Positions 56,406 through 64,000 of a DNA stretch of 64,000 nt are shown piece after piece (position 1 is the stretch's first letter; each line of letters opens with the position of its first letter). The notes under the pieces were generated by a model. The model was not told the origin of the DNA. It saw only the letters and a program-made list of their open reading frames with translations, and made no database searches. Source of the DNA: Thermus composti (GTDB taxonomy: Bacteria; Deinococcota; Deinococci; Deinococcales; Thermaceae); the NCBI RefSeq assembly GCF_014647535.1, contig NZ_BMPJ01000001.1, forward strand, positions 62,001 to 126,000. Reading direction: 5' to 3'. Both the position numbers and the translations under genes were made by a program.

Positions 56406-57451
56406 GCCCTCACCCCCTTTCCCTGGGCCTCCCGGGCCAGGCGGAGGAGCATGCCTAGGGCAAGGCCGGAGACCAGGAGAGAGCTACCCCCGTAGGAGAC
56501 GAAGGGCAGGGGCACCCCCGTGACGGGCAGGAAGCCCACGGTGACCCCGATGTTGATGGCCGCCTGCAGGGTGAGGTAGAGGGTGAGGCCCAGGGCTACA
56601 AGGCTCTTTGGGCCTTGCAGGGCCAGGGCCAGGGCTAAACCCCTTAGGAAGAGGAGGAAGTAGAGGAAAAGGACCATCCCCCCGCCCACCCAGCCCGTGG
56701 CGAAAACCACGCTGGCGAAGACCATGTCGTTGTGGGCCTCGGGAAGGTGGGGCAGGTCGCCCCCGGGCCCCTGGCCTAGGGGGCCTGCCAGGAGGAGGGC
56801 CTTTTGCGCCTGGATCACCTGGTAGGCGCCCTGGGTGGGGCTGGCCTCGCCCTGTATGTAGTCCAGAAAGCTTGTGAACCGCTCAGAAACGTACCGGAAA
56901 CGGGCCAGGTAGATTCCGGAAAAGGGCGAGACCGCCAGGGCCCCGGCGAGACTCACCATGAGAAGCCGCCGCCAGGGGACCCCCGCCAGGATGAAGAGGA
57001 GGGCCGCCAGGGTGGCGAGGAAGAGGGCGGTGGCGAAATCGGGCTCCACCAGGACGAGACCGGCCAAGGCCCCCGAGAGAAAGGCCGCCCCCACGATGGG
57101 GTAGTCGCTTCCCTTCCGGCCCACGAAGGAGGCCACGTAGAGGACCAGGACCACCTTCGCCAGCTCGGAGGGCTGGAAAGCGAAGGGCCCCAGGTAGAAC
57201 CAGCGCCTAACCCCCCCGGGCCCGTCCCCCAGGAAGAGCACCAGGACCAAAAGGCCCAGGGTGAGGAGGAGGAGGCCTCGAGCCCGGCGCAACATCCAGT
57301 CGGGGGAGAGGAGGTAGCCCAGGAGGAGGGCCAAGAGGGCCAGGCCCACCCGGAGGAGGTGCCCCCCCAGGAGGCCGGGTTCCGCCACCCCTACCCCCAG
57401 AAGGCCGAAGGCCAGGAGGAGGAGGCCGCTTAGGAGGAGGACGGGGTCCAA
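56393..57451 (-). CDS. ftsW: Lipid II polymerase FtsW (SEDS family)
   Basis: A 352-aa protein with about ten membrane helices. SEDS signatures are RRWFYLGPFAFQPSELAKVV and DFATALFLATLAALLFILAG mid-protein, and AINIGVTVGFLPVTGVPLPF plus VSYGGSSLLVSGLALGML at the C-terminus. The dcw position beside ftsI identifies it as FtsW rather than RodA. Overlaps murD by 22 bases. Confidence 0.95.
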   Translation of the reverse strand: MDPVLLLSGLLLLAFGLLGVGVAEPGLLGGHLLRVGLALLALLLGYLLSPDWMLRRARGLLLLTLGLLVLVLFLGDGPGGVRRWFYLGPFAFQPSELAKVVLVLYVASFVGRKGSDYPIVGAAFLSGALAGLVLVEPDFATALFLATLAALLFILAGVPWRRLLMVSLAGALAVSPFSGIYLARFRYVSERFTSFLDYIQGEASPTQGAYQVIQAQKALLLAGPLGQGPGGDLPHLPEAHNDMVFASVVFATGWVGGGMVLFLYFLLFLRGLALALALQGPKSLVALGLTLYLTLQAAINIGVTVGFLPVTGVPLPFVSYGGSSLLVSGLALGMLLRLAREAQGKGVRAWSS

Positions 57452-58680
57452 GGCTCACCTCCCAAGGCGAAGACCGCTTCCCGGAAGGCCCGGGCGCGGT
57501 CCTTGTAGTCTTGGAACTGGTCAAAGCTGGCGGCGAGGGGGGCGAGGAGGACGCTTCCTTCGGAAAGCCTGGCCAAGGCCTCGGCCACGGCCCGCCTTAG
57601 GGCCTTTCTGCCGTCCTTTTCCCCGATGACCACCACCTCGGGGCCCTTTAGAGCCTCCGCCATCCGGGCCCCGTCCCGGCCGATGGCCAGGACCACCCGC
57701 ACCCCCCCAAGGAGGGGGGCCAGGGCGGAGAGGTCCGCCCCCTTGTCCTCCCCGCCCAGGATCCAGGCGATGGGCTTGGGGGCGGCCTCCAAGGCCTTGG
57801 CCACGGAGGCGGTGCGGGTGGCGATGGAATCGTCAATGAAGACCACGCCTCCTTTCCGGGCGAAGACCTGGAAGCGGTGAGGCGGGGTGGGAAGGGTGGC
57901 GAGGCTCGCCCTAAGGGCCTCCCGGTCCAAAGGGCGCCCGAGGAGGTCCAGGTAGGCCTGGGTGGCCTTGAGGGCCGCCTCGAGGTTGGTCTCCCGGGGG
58001 CTTTCCTTGGGGAGGAAGGGGTAGGGCCGGGCCGGGCTCCTTTGGGCCGCCTCCCGCACCTTGGGGTCTTGGGCGTTGAAGACCAGGGCGTCCTCGGGGG
58101 TGAGGTTCTTGAGGAGGTTCAGCTTGGCGGCGTGGTAGGCCTCCACCGTCTTGTGCCGGTCCAGGTGGTCCACCCCGAGGTTTAGGAGGACCGCCACCCG
58201 GGGGCGGAGGCGGTGGATGCGCTCCAGCTGGAAGCTGGATAGCTCCGCCACCGCCACCTCGGCCTCGTCCACCACCGCCACCAAGGGGGGGTCCACGTTC
58301 CCCCCTTCCAGGGCCTTCAGCCCCTGCCCCCTCAGGAGGTGGGCGGTGAAGAGGGTGGTGGAGGTCTTCCCCGCGGTGCCGGTGATGCCGATGAGGGGGG
58401 TCGGGGAAAGCCGGTAGGCGAGCTCCGCTTCCCCCAGGACCGAGGCCCCCCTTTGCCGGAGTATTTCCAGGTTAGGGTGGTCCAGGGGCACCCCGGGGGC
58501 GGCCACCACCTCGAGGTAATCTCCCTCCAGGCCCCAGTCGGGGGCGAAGCCCAGTTCCAAGGCCTCCTGGATCTCCGCTTCCTTGGGGCGGTCATCGTAG
58601 AAGCGGGCGGGGATCCCCCGGCGCTTCAGGAAGCGCAGGACCCCAAGGCCGCTTTTCCCCAGGCCGTAGACCAGGATCAC
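57430..58680 (-). CDS. murD: UDP-MurNAc-L-Ala:D-glutamate ligase
   Basis: A 416-aa Mur ligase. The N-terminal loop VYGLGKSGLGVLRFLKRRG, the ATP loop LIGITGTAGKTSTTLFTAHL, LSSFQLERIHRLRPRVAVLL and the C-terminal PTPPHRFQVFARKGGVVFID with DDSIATRTASVAKALEA are the MurD pattern. Starts with GTG overlapping the mraY stop by 4 bases. Confidence 0.95.
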   Translation of the reverse strand: MILVYGLGKSGLGVLRFLKRRGIPARFYDDRPKEAEIQEALELGFAPDWGLEGDYLEVVAAPGVPLDHPNLEILRQRGASVLGEAELAYRLSPTPLIGITGTAGKTSTTLFTAHLLRGQGLKALEGGNVDPPLVAVVDEAEVAVAELSSFQLERIHRLRPRVAVLLNLGVDHLDRHKTVEAYHAAKLNLLKNLTPEDALVFNAQDPKVREAAQRSPARPYPFLPKESPRETNLEAALKATQAYLDLLGRPLDREALRASLATLPTPPHRFQVFARKGGVVFIDDSIATRTASVAKALEAAPKPIAWILGGEDKGADLSALAPLLGGVRVVLAIGRDGARMAEALKGPEVVVIGEKDGRKALRRAVAEALARLSEGSVLLAPLAASFDQFQDYKDRARAFREAVFALGGEPWTPSSS

Positions 58681-59528
58681 ACCCCACCTCCGAAGGCCAG
58701 GCCCGTGGCCAAGGCGGTGAGGAGGGCGAAGCGGAAGACGATCTTGGCCTCCTCCCAGCCCAAAAGCTCAAAGTGGTGGTGCAAGGGGCTCATGCGGAAA
58801 AGCCGCTTCCCCGTGCGGCGGAAGTAGAGGACCTGCAGGATGACGGAAAGCACCTCCAAGACGGGCACGATGGCCGCCAGGGGCAGAAGCCAAAGCTTCC
58901 CCGTGAGGACGAAAAGCCCCGCCACCATGGCCCCCAGGGCCTGGCTTCCCGCATCCCCCATGAAGACCTTGGCCCGGGGGGCGTTGTGCCAGAGGAAGCC
59001 CAAAACCCCGCCCAGAAGGGTCTGGGCGAAGGGGTAGGGGTAGAAGGGGAGGAGGAGGATGGCGGTAATGCTGGCGAGAAGCCCGTCCAGGCCGTCGGTG
59101 AAGTTGAAGGCGTTGGCCGCCCCCACCACGGCCAGGAGGACGAGGAGGACGTCCAAAAGGGGCCAGGGGGTGTAGGTCACCTGCCGCACGGCGAAGAGGG
59201 CGAAGACCAGGCCCATGAGGACCTGGAGGAAAAGCTTTTCCCGGGCCCTAAGGGGCCTGCCGAAGACCCCGCCCAGGTCGTCGGCAAGCCCCAAAAGGCC
59301 GAAGCCGAGCCCTAAAAGCCAAAGCCCCAAAAAGGCGTCCCGCCCCGAGAGGAGGTAGGCCAAGAAGGCGGCGAGGAGGAAGGCCACCCCCCCCATGCTG
59401 GGGGTGCCCTCCTTGGCCCGGTGGGCCTCGGGGCCGTCTTGGCGCACCCGCTTGCCCAGGCCAAGGCTCCGCATGAGGGTGATCCAGACCCCCGTGAAAA
59501 ACCAGGAGAGGAGAAGGGCTAGGGCCAT
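58677..59528 (-). CDS. mraY: Phospho-MurNAc-pentapeptide transferase (lipid I synthase)
   Basis: A 283-aa membrane enzyme, somewhat shorter than the ~360 aa of E. coli MraY. Conserved loops: HRAKEGTPSMGGVAFLLAA, LGLADDLGGVFGRPLRAREK (catalytic DD), AANAFNFTDGLDGLLASI, KVFMGDAGSQALGAM and SPLHHHFELLGWEEAKIV with the active-site His triad. ATG 59528 overlaps the upstream gene by 10 bases. A missing first helix probably explains the short length. Confidence 0.94.
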   Translation of the reverse strand: MALALLLSWFFTGVWITLMRSLGLGKRVRQDGPEAHRAKEGTPSMGGVAFLLAAFLAYLLSGRDAFLGLWLLGLGFGLLGLADDLGGVFGRPLRAREKLFLQVLMGLVFALFAVRQVTYTPWPLLDVLLVLLAVVGAANAFNFTDGLDGLLASITAILLLPFYPYPFAQTLLGGVLGFLWHNAPRAKVFMGDAGSQALGAMVAGLFVLTGKLWLLPLAAIVPVLEVLSVILQVLYFRRTGKRLFRMSPLHHHFELLGWEEAKIVFRFALLTALATGLAFGGGV

Positions 59529-60265
59529 ACCACCTCCCGGCAGGAGACCACCCCCTCGGGGGCGAGGTAAACCCGATCCTCCCAGGCGGCGAAGTCCTCC
59601 GCCCGGGCTAGGGGCTTGGCCCCCTCGGGCCGGACCACGTAGACCCACTCCCCCACCAAGGCCACCACGCCGCAGGCGCCCGCCTGGGCCTTCCTGACCC
59701 GCCCGGGCAGGGGAACGTGGAGGCCTTCCGGGAAGTAGGCCCCTTGGCCCAAGGCCACGGGTCTCCTCTCCCAGAGGACCACCTGGGTGAAGGTCCCTTC
59801 CTGGAGGAGGGCACTTTCCCGGTAAAGCCCTCCCTTCCCCACCCAGTAGAGGGCCTCCCCGTAGGCGGCGTCCTGGGCGGGGTAGGGGAAAAGCCCCGCC
59901 TCCGTCCAGACCGCCTCCCCCAGGCCCACCGCCACCTTGGGGCTTGCCCGGAGGAAGCGGGGGAGGCCGGGGAGGGGGAGGCTTTCCGCGCCCCTTTCCC
60001 GGAGGACCCAAAGCTGGTAGGGGTAGGCGGCGTAGAGGGCTTCTTCGTTGGCGTCCAGGAAGAGGGGGGTCCCGGGGAGGGCCCCGGCGAACCGCCCTTC
60101 CAGAAGCCCTCCCCGGGCGAACCCCCCGGGGTAGGGGAGGAGGGGGGGTTGCGCCGCCAGGGGGGCGCAGGCGGCGAGAAGAAGGAGGGCTAGGTACCCC
60201 ACGGCTTTTGGGCCTGGGGCCGGCGCTTGGCGGGGCAAGCTTAAAGGGTGGCTTAGCCTTCCCAT
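59519..60265 (-). CDS. Hypothetical lipoprotein inside the dcw cluster
   Basis: A 248-aa protein between murF and mraY. A hydrophobic segment with a lipobox (VGYLALLLLAACAPLAAQPP) indicates export and lipid anchoring. The rest is a repetitive beta-rich domain with short WVL/VYV/VVW strands (YPYQLWVLRERGAESLPLPG, TFTQVVLWERRPVALGQGAY), possibly a small propeller. No family recognised. ATG 60265 overlaps murF by 13 bases; GTG 60202 would give a conventional short signal peptide. It probably acts in envelope growth or division, inferred only from position and overlaps. Confidence 0.65.
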   Translation of the reverse strand: MGRLSHPLSLPRQAPAPGPKAVGYLALLLLAACAPLAAQPPLLPYPGGFARGGLLEGRFAGALPGTPLFLDANEEALYAAYPYQLWVLRERGAESLPLPGLPRFLRASPKVAVGLGEAVWTEAGLFPYPAQDAAYGEALYWVGKGGLYRESALLQEGTFTQVVLWERRPVALGQGAYFPEGLHVPLPGRVRKAQAGACGVVALVGEWVYVVRPEGAKPLARAEDFAAWEDRVYLAPEGVVSCREVVWP

Positions 60266-61539
60266 AGCTCCAGGATCCTTTCCAGGCCGATGGCCCTCGA
60301 GGCCTTGAGGTAGACCAGGTCCCCCGGGGCCACCCGGGCCTTGAGCCAGGCCAGGGCCTCCTCGAGGCTTCCCGCCGCCTCGCCTCCCAAGGCGGCCTGG
60401 GCCTTGGCGAAGGGCCCCAGGTAGAGGGGCCTTAGGCCAAGCCGGGCCGCCTCCTCGGCGACCTCGAGGTGGAGGGCTTCCGCCTTTTCCCCAAGTTCCC
60501 GCATCTCCCCCAAAACCGCCCACTTCCTCCCGGGCTGGGCGGCAAGCCACCTTAGGCCCGCCTTCACCGAGAGGGGGTTGGCGTTGTAGGCGTCGTTCAG
60601 GAAGACCACCCCGTCCACCTCCCGCCGCTCCATCCGCCCCGGGGGAAGCCTTAGGGCGGAAAGCCTTTCCGCCACCTCTTCCAGATCCTTCCCCAGGACC
60701 TCCGCCGCCGCCAAGGCGGCCAGGGCCCCCAGGGCGGGGCCAAGCCCGGGGTAGGGGACCCGCACCCGAAGCCCCCGGTAGCGGAAGCGGCTTTCCTCGG
60801 GCAGAAGCTCCAGGGCCTCGCCGGGGAAGGTGGCCTCGCCGAAGCCGTAGGTGAGCTCGCCCCGGTAAAGCCCATAGCCCTTTAGGACCTCCGCCGCCTG
60901 CAGGCTCACCAGGGCCTTTTCCGCCCTAAGGAGCCCCGCCTCCTCCCGCACCACGCCCCCAAGGTCCCCGAAGGCCAAAAGGTGCTCCTCCCCTAAGGCG
61001 GTGAGGACCGAGAGGTGGGGCTTGGCCAGGCCCATGAGCTCTGCCATCTCCCCGGGGCGGTCCACCCCAAGCTCCACCACCGCCCCTTCCGCCTTAGGGT
61101 CTAGGTGGAGGAAAAAGCGGGCCAGGGGCGGGGCGGTGTTCTGGTTGCCGGGAGGGGCCGGGAAGCCCAGGCCCTGGGCCAGGGCCTCCTTGGTGGTGGT
61201 CTTCCCCGAGCTTCCCCCCACGGCGAGGACGACCCCGAAAAAGCGCTCCCTCAGGGCCTGCCCCAGGCGGAGGAGGGCTTGATAGGGGTCTTTCACCTCC
61301 ACCGTGGCCTCCCCTGGCACGTCCGCCAGGACCAGGCTCGCCCCCTTGGCCCGGGCCTCGAGGATGTAGCGCCGCCCGTGGGTCCTGGCCCCGGGCAGGG
61401 CCACGAAGAGGCTTTTGGGGGTGGTCTGGCGGCTATCCCAGTGGAGGTCCTCCACGGGGCCCCCGCCCGGGTGGAGCCGGCCCCCGGTGGCCTGGGCCAC
61501 CCATTCCGGCGTTAGTTGTGTAATGTACGCATCTTGCAC
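60253..61539 (-). CDS. murF: UDP-MurNAc-tripeptide:D-Ala-D-Ala ligase
   Basis: About 428 aa. N-terminal domain: TPEWVAQATGGRLHPGGGPV and DSRQTTPKSLFVALPG; ATP loop VVLAVGGSSGKTTTKEALAQ; C-terminal VVFLNDAYNANPLSVKAGLR and AVLGEMRELGEKAEALH. The loop is GSSGKT rather than the usual GSxGKT variant found in E. coli. Start uncertain: GTG 61539 has GAGG 5 bases upstream and is preferred; ATG 61563 would overlap ftsI by 17 bases. murE, which often lies between ftsI and murF, is absent. Confidence 0.92.
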   Translation of the reverse strand: MQDAYITQLTPEWVAQATGGRLHPGGGPVEDLHWDSRQTTPKSLFVALPGARTHGRRYILEARAKGASLVLADVPGEATVEVKDPYQALLRLGQALRERFFGVVLAVGGSSGKTTTKEALAQGLGFPAPPGNQNTAPPLARFFLHLDPKAEGAVVELGVDRPGEMAELMGLAKPHLSVLTALGEEHLLAFGDLGGVVREEAGLLRAEKALVSLQAAEVLKGYGLYRGELTYGFGEATFPGEALELLPEESRFRYRGLRVRVPYPGLGPALGALAALAAAEVLGKDLEEVAERLSALRLPPGRMERREVDGVVFLNDAYNANPLSVKAGLRWLAAQPGRKWAVLGEMRELGEKAEALHLEVAEEAARLGLRPLYLGPFAKAQAALGGEAAGSLEEALAWLKARVAPGDLVYLKASRAIGLERILELWEG

Positions 61540-61546
61540 CACTGCC

Positions 61547-62862
61547 TCACCGTCCTTCAGCATAGGGGGGCACACCCCGGTAGGCCAAGAGATGGGCGGC
61601 GATCTCCCGGAAGATGGGGGCGGCCACCTGGCTGCCGTGGACCTCCCCCTTGGGGTGGTGGACCACCACCACCACCGTGTAAAGGGGCCGGTCCCCGGGG
61701 ACGAAGCCTGCGAACCAGGCGGTGAAGACCTCGTTCGAGTAGCGCCCCTTCACCACCACCTGGGCGGTGCCCGTCTTGCCCGCCAGGGGGTAGCCGGGAA
61801 GCTTGGCCCGGGGGGCGATCCCCTCGGTGAGGGCCTGGCGGATGGCCCGGGCGGTGGCCTCGGAGAAGACCCGGCTTCCTTCCCGCTTCTCCCCGGCGAA
61901 AAGGGAGGGAGGGCGGTAGACCCCGTCCACCAGGGTGTTAAAGGCCGCCGCCAGGTGCAAAGGCGTGATGAGGAAGCCCTGGCCGAAGGTGTGGTTGGCG
62001 TAGGCGGCCTGGCTCCAGGTCTTGGGGGGTTTCACCATGGGCTGGGTCACCCGTACCCCTGGAAGGGGCGCGGGGTCGGTGAGGTGGAGGCGCTCCATGT
62101 ACTGAAAGAAGACCTCTTTGGGAAGGGCTTCCGCCAGCTGGCTGATGCCCACGTTGGAGGAGTACTTCAAGACCTCCGCCAGGGTGAGCCGGGGCGGGTG
62201 GGGGACCACGTCCCGGATGACCCACCCTTCCACCACCCGGTGCATGGGGGTCTCCACCTGGGTGGAAAGGCTGGCGGCCCCTTCCTCTAAGAGCATGGCG
62301 GCGGTGAGGGCCTTCATGGTGGAGCCGGGCTCCAAGGCCACCAAGAAGGCGTGGTTGCGCCAGGAAAGGTCCTTGTCCGGGTCTTTCCGCGGAGCCAGGG
62401 GGTCAAAAGCCGGGCCGTTGGCCACGGCCAGAAGGCGGCCTTCCCGGTCCAGGACCAAGGCGGTGGCGAAGCTTCCCCGGCTTCTTTCCAGGCCTTCCCA
62501 AAGGGCCCTCTCCGTCATGGCCTGGACCCAGGGGTCCAGGGTCAGGGTGAAGGAACGCCCCTCGGTAAGGGCGGCGTTCAGGTCCCGTTCCAGCCCCTCC
62601 AGGCCCTTTCCCGTGCCCCGCTCGCCGAAGCCTAAAAGCTGGCTGGCGCTGGGACCCAAGGGGTAAAAGCGCCTGCCCCCCAGGGTGAGGGCCAAGGGGG
62701 TGCCGTCTTGGGCGTAAAGGCCGCCCCGGGGTGGGGGAGGGGCGGGGGGAGCCGGGAGGATCCGGGGCGGGTGGGTGACCAGGGCGTAAAGGCCGAACCC
62801 GAAGAGGAGAAGCCAAACCCCAAACCCGAGGAGGACCAGGGGGATCCGGTGGAGGCTTTGGG

Positions 62863-62875
<13 letters not shown>
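61547..62875 (-). CDS. ftsI: Division transpeptidase FtsI (PBP3-like)
   Basis: A class B penicillin-binding protein of about 442 aa. One N-terminal membrane segment (LVLLGFGVWLLLFGFGLYAL), a short dimerisation domain, then the transpeptidase with S-T-M-K (ALEPGSTMKALTAAMLLEEG), S-S-N (LKYSSNVGISQLAEAL) and K-T-G (YPLAGKTGTAQVVVKG). It crosslinks septal peptidoglycan with FtsW. GTG 62875 is used; TTG 62866 has an equally good GGAGGTG site. Overlaps ftsL by 13 bases. Confidence 0.94.

Positions 62876-64000
<1,125 letters not shown>

Overview
The window is a high-GC (about 70%), very densely packed bacterial chromosome segment that reads as Thermus, very close to Thermus thermophilus. Proteins I recognise from that species include valyl-tRNA synthetase (862 aa), RecJ, TrpC, RsmE, the TAXI glutamate/glutamine-binding protein, the glucose-binding protein and the LitR/LdrP light-response regulators. 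Genes overlap by ATGA or GTGA junctions, many promoters lie so close to the start codon that the mRNA is probably leaderless, and TAG is a common stop codon. The strain differs from HB8 in several places, and several genes are broken.

Layout. 0-7.5 kb: a RodZ-type cell-shape protein, RimO, TrkA/TrkH potassium uptake and a glycogen/alpha-glucan phosphorylase. 7.5-12.9 kb: an amino-acid ABC transporter whose genes are interleaved with a TAXI-TRAP transporter. 13-14.6 kb: a patatin-like lipase coupled to an antitoxin-like helix-turn-helix gene. 14.7-18.5 kb: trpC, hisA, a LapA-like membrane protein and recJ. 18.5-28.4 kb: valS, Mrp, a SufR-like regulator, prmA, rsmE, an AEC transporter, an ornithine-cyclodeaminase-family enzyme and a frameshifted quinone oxidoreductase. 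28.4-33.4 kb: an amber-interrupted protoglobin and a glucose/mannose-type ABC importer with its ROK regulator. 33.5-36.7 kb: a cobalamin riboswitch controlling a BtuFCD-type importer. 36.7-45.3 kb: an SDR enzyme behind a TetR-type operator, two serine-hydrolase/beta-lactamase-fold proteins, a DtxR/MntR regulator, gamma-glutamyltransferase, and DUF72 and DUF523-DUF1722 proteins. 45.3-46.1 kb: a HepT/MntA toxin-antitoxin pair. 46.1-49.2 kb: a decayed zone. 49.2-64 kb: ruvC and the division/cell-wall (dcw) cluster from ftsZ back to mraZ on the minus strand.

The most notable region is 46.06-48.05 kb. The type 2 isopentenyl-diphosphate isomerase gene (fni, minus strand) and the B12-dependent light sensor gene litR (plus strand) are fused head to head, and each lacks its 5' end. 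The next gene, the LdrP-type CRP regulator, carries a one-base deletion. In T. thermophilus these genes flank or belong to the light-induced carotenoid/photolyase cluster, so I read the junction as the scar of a deletion that removed that cluster, followed by decay of the remaining pieces.

Other recurring themes are a GC-rich hairpin plus T-run between the binding-protein gene and the next membrane gene in three separate transporter operons, and seven disrupted genes or gene remnants in 64 kb. No tRNA, rRNA, CRISPR array or insertion sequence was seen. Apart from the riboswitch leader there is no gene-free stretch longer than about 300 bases.
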